Assembly (NCBI GenBank): GCA_001566295.1
Contig: KQ964281.1
Location: 1 to 64,000, forward strand
Direction: 5' to 3'
Length of the DNA: 64,000 nt
Source of the DNA: Microdochium bolleyi
Taxonomy: Eukaryota > Ascomycota > Sordariomycetes > Xylariales > Microdochiaceae
This document shows, in pieces, positions 33,435-44,656 of this stretch. The notes below the pieces were generated by a model that was not told the DNA's origin, did no database searches, and saw only the letters and a list, made by a program, of their open reading frames with translations. Each line of letters opens with the position of its first letter. The first letter of the stretch is position 1. A program made the translations under genes and the position numbers.

Positions 33435-36118
33435 CTACCAGATGCTGTCGTGCCCAATGATATCCGAAACCCAGCGCGGGTCGAGATCCCCAATTGAGCT
33501 CGCCAGCTCTATAATTTCGGCAGCTCTCGACGGGTCGCCGGTCTCTAGATCAAAGCTGAACCCCGTGTTTGCCCCAAAGACCAATCCTTCCGAAGAGATC
33601 CCACCCATTGACGCAATATCTGTACCAGTAGAAGTTCCAGTCGACGTCAATATTGTGGCTGGGCCTGGCGAAACAAATATGCCCCTGGCCGCAACTGGCG
33701 GCTGCTGGTCGTCGGCAAGCGTCCACGACTGCATTGTTTGTGGCTGCCGTGGCCGGGGTGCTGGAGGTGGCCTCTGCTCCAATTCAAGCACTTCCAGCTT
33801 GGCCAGCAGGCTCTTTATCTGATTCAACTCTGTCTGGCGCACGGCAGCGACCTGGTTCCCACTAGCCGCAAGGTCATTGAAGATGCTGTCTGCCGTAGTG
33901 ATCCATGGAGAACCCTTCTCAACAAAGCTAGGGTCGAGAGCCATGGCAACTAGGACGTTGACTGTGGCCGCTGAGACCGAGTCTAGGTCAAAGGGGAGGA
34001 ACGAGTCTGGATCCCACAATCGTTGAGTCGATCAGTACACCCGGGGAAAAAGAATGGATTCGGCTCCAAAGGGCTGGGACGAAGACTGACCGATGAGATT
34101 TTGTTCCAACAGTAACTCGAGCGTCACTAGTGTTTGGATTGAGGCATCGAGACACATCTGAATCATGCTGCGCGAGGTTGCCGACGAGTGGAGCTTTGTC
34201 TGGCAGTCCTGTCGAGAGTCGAGTCTGATCTTCAGGAAGCAGAACAGTATCGGTCTCGTGGCGAGCAGAATACACTGTACACGTTTGATTCAGCAAATGA
34301 TTGCGCATCAGTTCCGGAACTCAGCGCAAACTCACTCGATAGTATGCCAGGTATAGGTGAGCTGAAGTCCTCGAGATGCCGCCCGAAGCCTGCTCGGGAG
34401 GTAATGGAAAGCACTTGTACAGCTCCTCGTGCACCCGAGCAACCTCCGCAAGTGAGCTCTCGATGCCCTTCTGAAAGTCCCTGTTCAGCTTTCCGCCGAC
34501 ACCATATACAGCTTGCTGCAGTTTTAGTCATGTTGTGAATCTATCGTCGTGGCGGTGCTTTTACTCACTCTTATTGATGTTGGCCATCAGCTGCGACAGA
34601 CTGAGCTGCATCTTCAGTACCACGACACGCTGAGGAGAGCCTGCAAATTCCGGGAGCTGGCAGTGCACATCGTCGCTTTGCACGGCTTGTGGCAGCCCAG
34701 AGACACAAGTCATCTCGCGGTCAAGGATATACAAGGTCCACCACACCCGCCTGATCCTCTCGACCGATGCGCCACCGAATCCGTCTTTCGAGACATCCGT
34801 GTGAATACCGTAGTTGAGAGCCAGCCGCAAAGCTTGTCCAATCTGCGGCACGTGTAAGCAGCCACTGGTTACTTAATATGATTGTGGTAAGAAATAGACT
34901 CACGAAATTGTGCGCCAGGATCCTGTAGTCTAGGCACTGCAGATACAACGCGATGCAGGTCAAAACCTCGATGGCGTGCACCGGATGTCTCCAGAGCATG
35001 ATAATGTTTGGCAGGAGCTGCAACGCTTTCATGAAATACTCGACCCCAGCGGGATCCTTGCCTCGCTTCCGCACGGTGAACGCCTTGCCGAAGGCCAAAA
35101 TGAGCAGAAAGTGTACAAACCATAATGGGTCAGAGCTTTGCTGGCGTTCTGATGGCGGCTGCTCGTAGAATGCGTACAGGGCTGGGAGAAAGGCTTCCTC
35201 GTCGAATACGTGTAGCAATTGGCCGCAATGGAACTTGACTGCGTTGATGAGATATATCGCATGGTCTATCGTTGGGACGGTGCTGGCCGCTGACAACGCT
35301 TCTTCGCTCATGGGGAGGCCATTCCATTGCAGGTCATACGCGTTACCCAAGCCCTCAATGAAACGGTCCACATCGGGTATCCGGTTCTGGAACACACGTT
35401 CATACACCATGCTGAGCACCCTCTGGGTGAAGGTCCAGTTAGAGGACGCGCCGAGGTAGTACGTCATGCCGTTGCCAGCTGTCATGAACTTGGAATTGTT
35501 CTGGGCCAAGAGGTTGGTCAAGTGGGGTTCGCTGTCGACTGGATCGTTTCTTTCAGTGCGAGAGGATGAATTGTCCACGCGCGGCGGCGGCTCACACCTC
35601 GCTGGTGGCGATGTGGACGTTTCGTCGTCCTCGGCCGGTGACATGTATGGTGATGCCGGGCCGTCCGCAACCTCACCTTGGACGGTATCATGGTCGATCA
35701 CATAGTGCGAGGCACGGCCGCTACATGAAGCTTTCCGCTGGAGTTCCCGTATGAACCTTTGAGCAGAGTTGTTAGTCCTCGACTGGTTTGCCAAAGACGC
35801 GAGAACAGTCAAGAAAACCTACCCCTTCGTCACCACCACCCTCTGATGGCTCTCGTCAAAGTGGCACGGCAGGCTGCGCTTCCTGCATGCGTCGCAGGGC
35901 TGACTCCCGCTGCATCTGATCTTCTGCTTTCGGCACCGCTCACAGCTGATACAAGCAAGCGCAAGGGCGTCGTGTCAGCAGGCCTCGACATCATCATCAT
36001 ATGTGAGAGCTTGTCAATGGGGTGTGACTCACGCGTTAGGCGCTCGCACCGGCGTCCGACTGGCAGTGGAATTAGCCGCACGCCTGGACACTGCCCGAGA
36101 CTGGCCCGCAGACGACAT
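33435..36118 (-). CDS. Zn2Cys6 transcription factor with fungal_trans domain
   Basis: Seven exons (36118-36033, 35945-35823, 35756-34904, 34842-34569, 34511-34336, 34274-34091, 34006-33435) give 755 residues with every junction in phase. The binuclear zinc cluster is formed across intron 1. ACERCRKQKIRC is followed by PCDACRKRSLPC, with spacing C-x2-C-x6-C-x5-C-x2-C-x6-C. The middle region carries the fungal-specific regulator fold: AHNFIGQALRLALNYGIH, RIRRVWWTLYILDREMTCVSG and YLAYYRCILLATRPILF. The C-terminal 190 residues are Pro/Gln/Thr-rich and likely the activation region. It sits between the proline dehydrogenase gene (convergent) and the Rieske gene (divergent, about 1.07 kb apart), so it is a good candidate for the local pathway regulator. 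Identity with PrnA/Put3 is not claimed. Confidence 0.9.
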
Positions 36119-37187
36119 CGTGGGCTTTGTCTCCCAGTCGGATCATTGTGAGCGGAGTGTAAAGACACGGGCGAGCATCCGTCAACCCCACTCTGGAGAG
36201 ATAGATGGCTCGACGGGTTGCTGGGAACCTTAATCTCGAGCCATTCGGTTGCTATCTGCCACAGCGCTCCGTGGACCATGGCTTCATGCAAATGGTCCAA
36301 TTAGCCCCATGCCACAGGCATTCATGGTGGTGACAGATCTCCCGTCACATCTCCCGTACATGTCTAAGATGGTCTCGTGACTTCGAACACTGCGTGTCAC
36401 GTACCTAGCAATCAGAGCATCTTCAACCGTGTGCGGAATATGGATTCCCGCGTGCATGCGTGGCGGCAACCCCGCAGAGGTGCAAGCATCCTCCACATTT
36501 CGGAAGCTCATCCGTAAACAGTTCCAAGGGAGGACCACATGCCAGAACCTTATCTTGTCCCCCTTGAGTTGCTCTACCCCGTCCACCGGTGATAAAGCAT
36601 CGGCCGGGGTGTCAGCCAATCATGCCCTTTGTGATATCAATAGCTCCAGGCCGTCCGGATTCACGTTCGAAGATAGGAAGCAGACCTGATTAAAGCTTAT
36701 CAGAGATCGGTCTGGCGAGTGTCGCCTCGTTGTGGGCGTGGAATGGAGCATGGCCTAGATTACAGCAATTTTACATAGTCTTTCAGAAGCTTGGTGGCTG
36801 TCACTGCTGGATAAATTATTGTCCCTGGACGAGATCTTGCTCCTGTCGATTCATTGAGGATTTTGTGACAGGGTTTGGGCGCCATAACTCTTCTCCGCAC
36901 GTCAAAAGCCTGAAATTGCACAACAGCAGGTTTATGGCGCATTCCATTGATGCGCTGCGGACGCGGAAGAGTATCCGAGAGCATGCAGTCACCAAGAGTG
37001 TGGTGCTCCAGCCCAACCCCAGACTTTGAAGGCCGCACTAGTGTAACGCTTTCTTGCAAGCCACGGAAGCATGTCTATATGTCGCGAGGTTCGTTTGAGC
37101 GGGTTTTGTCCTCCATGCCTATCGAATTCTGTACGATATCTTGTCCAAAAATCATCTCTGAGGCCTATCCTGATAGCATATTTCAAC
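36119..37187. other. Divergent promoter of regulator and Rieske oxygenase genes
   Basis: About 1.07 kb separates the two start codons, long enough for shared control. Several CGG/CCG triplets occur (for example around 36585-36612 and 36650), which Zn2Cys6 proteins commonly contact, but I cannot define a site. No gene is seen. Confidence 0.4.
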
Positions 37188-38578
37188 ATGGCATCCACCA
37201 TGCTTCACTACTTTGGCTTCGGGGCAGGCGCCAAAGCTGAGGAACACTCCCAAACGTCAATCAAACAGACTTCGGTGCGATCTCTACCGGCGTCGTGGTA
37301 CACTTTGGAGGAGATGTACGAGCTCGAGCGCCGAGCTATCTTCTCTCGGCGGTGGCTCATGATCACTCATGCCTCGCGGCTCAAGCAGGCCGGGGACTGG
37401 TTGCGATACAATGTGGCGGGGTACGATCTCATCATTGTCAGAGACCGTGCTGGGAATATCAACACGTTCCATAACGTCTGTCGGCACCGCGCTTACCCTG
37501 TCGTGGAGAAGGAGAAACAAGGGACAGCCATGATATTGGCTTGCAGGTAAGGATACTCAGCGGATTCGAGTTATGCTGACGGGACGTGCTGATCTCGATT
37601 CCAGGTATCATGGATGGTCCTACGGGCTCAATGGCAAGCTTGCTAAGGCGACTGGTTTTCAGGAGATCGACGGCTTCGACAAAGATAAGAACGGCCTGTT
37701 CCGTATCCACACCAAGGTAGACAGGAACGGGCTAGTGTGGATCAACATGGACGCAAAAGAAGAACCAGAAGTTCTTTGGGAGGAGCACTTCGACAACGTT
37801 GACGTCCAGGAACGATACGAACCCCTCAACTTTGACGACTATAAACTTGACCATACCTATGAGCTGGAGGGCGACTACAACTGGAAGATACTGTCCGACA
37901 ACTTCAACGAGTGCTATCACTGTCCAACAACGCACGCCGATATTCCGACCTTCCTGAACCTGGACTCGTTCGACAGCGTGCTCAAGGACGGCCACATACA
38001 GCACCAGTGCGAGTACACCAAGGAACAACTTGACAAAGGCCTAAACACTTCAAGCACTTACTACTTTCCGAACTCGTCCATGTCTATCTCGTGAGTTTAT
38101 ACCCGCCTCGCATCGTACGAGTTTGCCACCCCACTGACCCTGTCCTCGTTCTCCCAGACCACACTTCATGATGATCCAGAAGTTTCTCCCCTCCGGGCCC
38201 AAGAAATCCACCATGCACTACGAGATCTACCGTAACACCAAGTCCGCCGACGCAGACTTCCAGCTCATCAGCCAGACCTACGCGCGCGTCATGGCCGAGG
38301 ACAAGGTCCTCTGCGCCAACGCCCAGCGGAACATCAACACGGGCGTCTACGTGGCCGGGCAGCTGCACCCGAAGCACGAGAAGGCACCGCTTTTCTTCCA
38401 GGGCACCGTGCGTAAGGTCATCACCGAGTGGTTCAGGCGTGAGACGAGAGAAGGCAGACAAATCTGGCCTGCGAGGCAGCACCTGGTGGGTGCTGGTGCG
38501 GAGGTGACGGAGGAGGATGAGGAGATCTGTCAGGGCTTGGCTTGTGGGCCGCAGAGTGCCAGCAAGTTCGAGTGGTAG
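37188..38578 (+). CDS. Rieske non-heme iron oxygenase, betaine/choline type
   Basis: Joins 37188-37546, 37605-38090 and 38158-38578 give 421 residues. The Rieske [2Fe-2S] ligands are C98, H100, C119 and H122, in CRHRAYP and CRYHGWSYGLNG, split by intron 1. The mononuclear iron site is in DNFNECYHCPTTH (H225, H230). Phrases such as ASWYTLEEMYELERRAIF and NYN-like DYNWKILSDNFNECYHC are those of choline monooxygenase and of glycine-betaine and proline-betaine (Stc2-type) demethylases. The first residues carry no organelle signal I would trust. These enzymes take electrons from a separate reductase; none is encoded next to it. The family chemistry fits hydroxylation or demethylation of a quaternary amine. 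The proline enzymes around it suggest proline betaine; glycine betaine and choline remain possible. Confidence 0.88.
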
Positions 38579-39582
38579 TTGCGTGGGCTGGGCACGTGAA
38601 TACATGCCTTTATTCGAGGGTTATTAGTCTGGTAGTCGTTAGCGAGTCCGACGTGTTGTGCTTTTCACCATCGACCATTCTTGTTACCCACAACATATGC
38701 ATGTAGCAGAGAGACAAGTGACATAAGTTAATCTCAGATGAAGTCTATCTTTGTGGCACTCTACATCAATTTATCACGAGATGGGGTTATCGGACGTCCC
38801 AATCATCATTGACTTCAAGTTCAGGCCAAACTGCAAACTGTATGCCGTTGCTTAGATATGCTGTCTCGACGTTAGCAAGGTATGTTCATGCACTGCCAGT
38901 AAATCCTCGCGGTCTTTCTCTCCAGCATCAAGCTCGCTACCACAAGCGGTGACCACCAGTCTTCTTATTCTACAACATCTCTGCTGAAGCCGATGAATCC
39001 TTGTTTTCGCTCATGTACTTCTAGACGTGACCGAGAGGGACTTGGCCTGGGTGGATAACGCGCAGTCCGAGATCTGGTGAGAGAGCTCCTACAAGCAACC
39101 CCCGTGCGCTGCGCTGCCATAACGGCAGAAACTGCTCCAGCTCAACACCGCACATCTACTCTGGTCGATACACATTGTTGGACGTGGTTGCTCACTGCAT
39201 GGCACTGCATGTCCACGTTCCCATGGTGAGCCATCGGATGCCCATCCGAGTCGGCTTGGCACCGGGTGTATCCGGTTCCGCCTTTCCCCCGGCTCCATTC
39301 CTCCTTGCAGTGGAGTGAGGGGAAGCTCGATGACCCCTCACGTCGCTATGCCGTTAATAGCCCTTTGAAGGTGAGGAAGGCTCCTGTATGAGCGCTATGC
39401 TCCTGTTAAGCTTGCTATCTCCGACGCCGGGCCTGTGGTGTTGATCCAGTCTCGGTTTTCCTCAGTCCAGAGCTGTTGTCATAGCTGCAAGTTCCTGGAC
39501 GGGATGTTTTGACTTGCCAGACCAGCATCGCGACCGATAATCAAGCTGCGCCAGGAGGCCAGGCAGATTTTGCAGCAACACA
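38579..39582. other. Intergenic region
   Basis: Between the Rieske gene and the P5C reductase gene, both rightward. No gene, repeat or RNA recognised. Confidence 0.4.
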
Positions 39583-40606
39583 ATGGCGGCGCCTGGGACA
39601 TCGACGCTCTGCATCTTGGGTACTGGTAAGCGTACAATTCTACTTGTCCACACAATACAATGCAACACAAACGCGGGGGCGTCGTGTTGTTTCTGACACC
39701 TGGGAAACAGGAAATCTCGGCCTCGCAATCCTCAAATCCGTCATAAGCCCACGCACCGTCAGCCCGAGCACAGGATCAGCACTCCCCTTTGAGCAGTACA
39801 TCGCCTGTGTCCGCACCTCTGCGGGTGAGCAGCGCGTCCGTGCGGCGCTCGGTGACAACACCAATGTGACCATCTCTCGTGGCGATAACGTCGCGGCCGT
39901 TCATGCCTCGCAAGTCGTCGTACTGGGTGTTGACCCGGCCGACGTTGAGGCGGTTCTATCGCAGCCGGGTCTGGCGGATGCGCTGGCAGGTAAACTCGTC
40001 ATCAGCGTGGCTGCGGGCTGGACGAGGTCTGGGCTGGAGTATTGCATCCGCACCAAGCAGAAAAACCACTTCCCTGGCGGCAGCGCGGGCACAGCTCATG
40101 TCATCCGCATCCTACCGAACATCGCCGCCCTGGTCGGCGAGTCCATCACCGCCGTCGAAGAGCCCGCGACCACCACTCCCGCATCGCATCTCGAACTCAC
40201 GCAGTCCATCTTCTCGCGGATCGGCAAGACGACGCTCATTCCCGAGAAGCTCATGCCCGCCGTCACCGCGGTCAGTGGATCCACCCCGGCATTCTTCAGC
40301 ATCATCTGCGACGCACTGATCGACGCTGCCGTTGCTGTCGGCGTGCCGCGCGGCATGGCGCGGGAGATGGTGGTACAGAGCATGAAAGGGAGCGCGAAGA
40401 TGATGTCAAACCCTGAGGATGGAGGAGGAGGACTGTCGCCGGCGGAGCTACGGGATCAGGGTACGAGTCCGGAAGGGTGCACGATCGCGGGGGTCATGGT
40501 GATCGAGGAGGCCGGTGTCAGAGGGCATGTTGGAAAGGCGCTTAGGGAGGCGGTCACTGTAGCGAGGATGATGGGGAGGGTTGAGCATGTCAATGACACC
40601 AGGTAA
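39583..40606 (+). CDS. Pyrroline-5-carboxylate reductase
   Basis: Reduces P5C to proline with NAD(P)H. Joins 39583-39625 and 39711-40606 give 312 residues, a normal length. The first exon has only 14 complete codons. Joining it creates the N-terminal nucleotide-binding motif CILGTGNLGLAIL. Other family blocks are VVVLGVDPADVEAVL, LVISVAAG, IRILPNIAALVGE, and the dimerisation domain TAVSGSTPAFFSIICDALID with LRDQGTSPEGCTIAGVMVIEE. No targeting sequence, so probably cytosolic. It is odd to find this biosynthetic enzyme beside proline dehydrogenase and P5C dehydrogenase. It could close a proline/P5C cycle or act on a related cyclic imine formed by the FAD amine oxidase. Confidence 0.92.
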
Positions 40607-40977
40607 CGATGAAGGAGAGAGGGGGGCCTTTGAAGGCAGTTAATACGCCAGATAAGTTGATATGAATCAATCGAAAGGGGAATGAAGAAAGACAGAAAGA
40701 GCTGCTTCGTGGTCCCCGGCCTAAACTGTTTACTAAAACTTGCCTGCCTTCTCCCGGGGTTTTCCCATCAACCGGGACGCAGACCTACAACAGGTTTCCT
40801 TGAGGAAGCTCAAGACGCAATCAGCAGCAATTTAGGAAACCTAGCCTTCCTAAACCGCTTGTATCAATTGAGATTACATTACTACACTGTGTAGATAAAC
40901 ATTCTAAGCTTGCTGGTTCGTAGTCTATCACGTCTAAACATTATCATTGCAAACTCTAGTCCCCTCCCTCCGATCGA
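40607..40977. other. Convergent 3' intergenic region
   Basis: Shared 3' flank of the P5C reductase gene (plus) and the transporter gene (minus). Nothing else seen. Confidence 0.4.
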
Positions 40978-43040
40978 CTACAACCCCCTCGTACTCCATT
41001 GCCGTAGCTTATGCCCATAGCACCATAGCAATATCGGACATGGCACTCCCAGCCCGATCGTCATGAACCCCAGCATGCTATTCCCCCACCCCAGCCCGAG
41101 GACTTTATACATCTGCGGGGCGAACAAGGGGAAACTGAAGCCGCACATGGTCCTCAGGAAGGCGCCCACGGCGGATGCGCTCGCGGCGTGCGATGCGCCG
41201 TATGCGTCAGTGATGTACGCCTGCGAGCTCTGGAACGCGATGATGAGGCCGCAGCAGAAGACAGCGCCGCCGAGGTCCGGCACGATCCAGTGCAGCTGGT
41301 GCTGCGCGGCCCAGCCGAACCAGAAGAGGCCTACGGGCGCGATGATGCCGCCGATGAGCATGGGCGGGGCGCGCCACTCGGGGAGGCCGTCGGCGGAGTT
41401 TGTCGCGGTCTTGAGGCGGGCGTAGAGCTGTGTTGTTGCGGATCGCGGGTTAGTGTATGTCGTTTGTGTGACTTGGGCCATGTTGAAGATCGACAAGGAA
41501 AGGAAGAGGGCAGATATGCTAAGGAGAGACGTACCCCGTCCATCAGGGGGTGGCTGAGCTGCAGACCGACCAGGAAGCCGATGCACAGGGCGATGTAGTG
41601 CAAGCTACCTGTGGCAGCGTCGAGGTGATATATCTCAGTCCATATCCAGTCATACGTCGAGAGGCTGTGGGCATGTTTTCGTTAGTCATAGTAGACGTCG
41701 AAAGCTGAGGCACACGGGGGCGAACGAGGACTTACACAAGATACATGACGCCATATAAAAAGGCCCGATACAGCGACGGCGCCTGCACAGCGGGATGTGT
41801 GAACAACATGATGAACGGAAGGATCAAGCGGCGCCGCAGGATTGCGCCGAACGACTTCTCGGGCGTGTCGTATTCGGTGCGGATGTCCGGGTTGCCGGTC
41901 TTCTTCCGGAGCGCCTTTGCCTTCTTCGCGAGGATGGCAGGGGCGTAGGTCTCTTTGAGGAAGACGAGTGCTGCGAGCTGGACGAAAACGTCAAAGATGG
42001 ACGTGACCCAGAAGATCCTGCTCGGGTGATTGTGTCAGTGGGAGACTGGCTGGATAGATGTCAACATGGGAGAGAGCTTGCGTACCACCGCCATGATGTT
42101 GACCGTGACACATAGGCACCCACGATGGGCGCAACGCAGGGCCCGATGAAGGTCAGCATGCCGTAGACGGACTGTCCGAGACCGCGCTCTTCCTTGCGCC
42201 AGACGTCTGCGAGTACGCCATTGCACAGCTAGCTTATGTGTCAGCATAGATTCAAGCGCCCTTTGGAGTCACAACCAATTTTTCCAATGGAACTCACAGC
42301 CTGTGGCGCACTACCCCCTATCCCGCTCAAGAACCGAAACACCAGCAGCTGGTCCCTCGTCTGCGCGAATCCGCACGCGGTGTTGAACACGAGATACACG
42401 AGGTTCGCGTACTGCAGCACGTGGACGCGCCCGAAGATTTCGGACAGCGGCGCCAGCACGAAGGGCCCCTGCGCATAGCCGAGCATGAAGATCGTCATGA
42501 AGAGCACGCGCGTGAAGGACTCGCTCGCGGGGACGTCCAGATCGGCGACGATCTGGGACAGGGCGGGCGTGATCATGGTCGACGAGAAGGGCGAGATGAA
42601 GGTGAAGCACGAGACGAGGATTGTGGCGGCCCATTTGCGGCGGCGGGACCAGTTGAGCGGGTGCTGGGGGTCTGAGGGGCCATTCCATGATATCTGAAGG
42701 GGTTGACAGGGATGTGTCAGTCTTGTGCTATATCATGGGTGTCATGGGAGGGGATGTGGAAGTCATCAGCTGGGGACTGGAACAAACATACTATGTGTTC
42801 ATCACCGCCATTCCCTCCAATGTAGGACGTGGTGTGCGAGTCGCCGGTGAGGGGATCCTCGGAGTCGTAGCTGTAACGAACTTTGTACAGCGACTCAATG
42901 TCGAACGCAGCCTCGAAGGACGCTCTCTCTTCGAAGTCGAAAGAGGGCAGGCGGCATGAAGAGTATGATAAGCACGGCTGCGAGTGCCGCCGCTGTTTCT
43001 TGAAGGCTTGGGATAGAGAAAGAGGTTTTGTGATGGCCAT
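40978..43040 (-). CDS. MFS transporter, DHA1 (drug:H+ antiporter-1) type
   Basis: Six exons (43040-42792, 42693-42298, 42228-42086, 42017-41736, 41664-41535, 41427-40978) give 549 residues in frame. After an 80-residue cytosolic N-terminus comes the typical entry SWNGPSDPQHPLNWSRRRKW. Motif-like blocks of the 12-helix DHA1 group follow: GPFVLAPLSEIFGR, VFRFLSGIGGSAPQALCNGVLADVW, GQSVYGMLTFIGPCVAPIVGAY and LKETYAPAILAKK. The second half has LGLGWGNSMLGFMTIGLGVP. Fungal members export drugs or polyamines or move small amines and acids. The position at the edge of the amine/proline gene block suggests uptake or export of the pathway substrate, but the substrate is not readable from sequence. Confidence 0.88.
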
Positions 43041-44656
43041 TGAAGCGAGTGTGGCTGGAGAAAACGAATGTCTGTGGTGCTTTCCGAGTCCTTTCTCCCA
43101 GATCCGAAGCTTGCCGCCCTGTGCTGTATTCATATCTTGCATCTCGTGAATATTGTGTCTTGCAAGGATGGGCAGTGGTTCTGATTGCTGAAGGGCAGTG
43201 AGGCTGTGTGGCCGCCGTCCTACTGCAGTATTGTGGCACCGTCGGCGACTACACGAGTTTTCACAGAATACCAAGGGCGGCTCAGACACACTGCGCCCTG
43301 CCTCCAAGCAGACGGACTGGACCGGCACACCCCCGATCTCGCCTCCAGAATGCTCTCGGGGCGAGCAGGGCTCAGAGAGCTCAAGTGAACAGCAAGTCCC
43401 GCCAAGCAAGAGTAGCTCGGGACAACACTCGCCCCCGACAGGCCCGACGGGGCTATGGCCTGGAGAGAGAGCAGCTCAGATATCCGGGTCATCATGCTGG
43501 CGAGGCTCGATTGCATCAGAGGCGTTCCCTGCTAGCCTTTCGTAACTTTCCGGGTCTTTCCAAGCCTGGCTGTGCAAGAAATCAGACCACTTAGCCGCCA
43601 TTGACGTGTCTTGTTGTCGGCGAGTGTTTCCTTGGGGGCCAAGCGTTGGCGAAACATTGGCATACGCGGCCAATCTTGCAAGTGGCAACTCTGATTGGCT
43701 GCGGGACTACGTTGCCCAACTTTATTGAGACTGCGCCATCGGACAAGACCTATAGCTGCAGGTCACTAGTCTAAGCTGCAAGACCCGACTGCTTGCCTTG
43801 CACGGAGCCAAGAACGGACAGCCAAGGCCAAGACGAGATGCTCAGCTGTGTCGAGATGGCTGTGCAAAGCCGCAGGAACTGGGTAAGGATCGTCGCGGTA
43901 CTTCAGAGATGCACGCGACTCGGGACAGTCGGCCACCGCACCTTGCCAACTCACGCAGCACTTACCCTGCCTCCAATCTCAGACTTTTGCCTTTGCAGTC
44001 TCGCAGACCTAAAGACTTGGTATCTTGGCCTTCACCCGGATGATGCTATTTTCGTGGCAAATTCTGACAGAGTGTCCGGCCCATCCAGCGGTCGCGTGCC
44101 TCGATGCCTCAACCAGTCTGGAGCCACGCACTAGCGGGTGCCTGAGCGGCCTTCACAGCCCCTGATTTACGAGATCGCCCCTGGTGGAATGCTTGACTTA
44201 TGTTTGGTGCTTGTCTTTGATGATCCGCCTTGGTCTGCCCTGTGTACAGCGTGCTAGTGTCTCGAAATCCCGGCCGTCTCGCACAATGCCACGGCGGGCG
44301 AAGCTGTGCTGTCCGATCTCAAAATAGAACAGGGCATGGCGGCAATGAGATGAAGATGTTTTTGCCGGCAGACGCTCAGCACTGCCTCGCAGTATGGACG
44401 AAACACCAGGCTTTTGAAGAGACTATGCTTCCAATGTCATGTCGAGATCGTCTATATGAAGAAGGCATGAGACGTCACAGTCGAGACTCTGAATCACCAT
44501 CAAAGCATCACCTCACATTCGCTAGATACATCACCACCAAAAACCTTAAACACTCGCTCCTACACACTACCTACCACAAAATCTCTCGCTACCTTTCTGC
44601 ACTCTTCTCACCATCGCTTTTGTCAAACTTTCCCATACTGTAGTCAGAGGACGACA
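43041..44656. other. Intergenic divergent promoter region
   Basis: Lies between the transporter (minus) and glycerate kinase (plus) genes. Short open frames only. About 44490-44650 is CA/CT-rich and probably the 5' leader of the kinase gene. Confidence 0.4.

Noticed and set aside
22895..43040. Reading the block simply as the Aspergillus prn proline cluster
   Set aside because: No proline permease is present, and the Rieske oxygenase, amine oxidase and P5C reductase are not part of that cluster.
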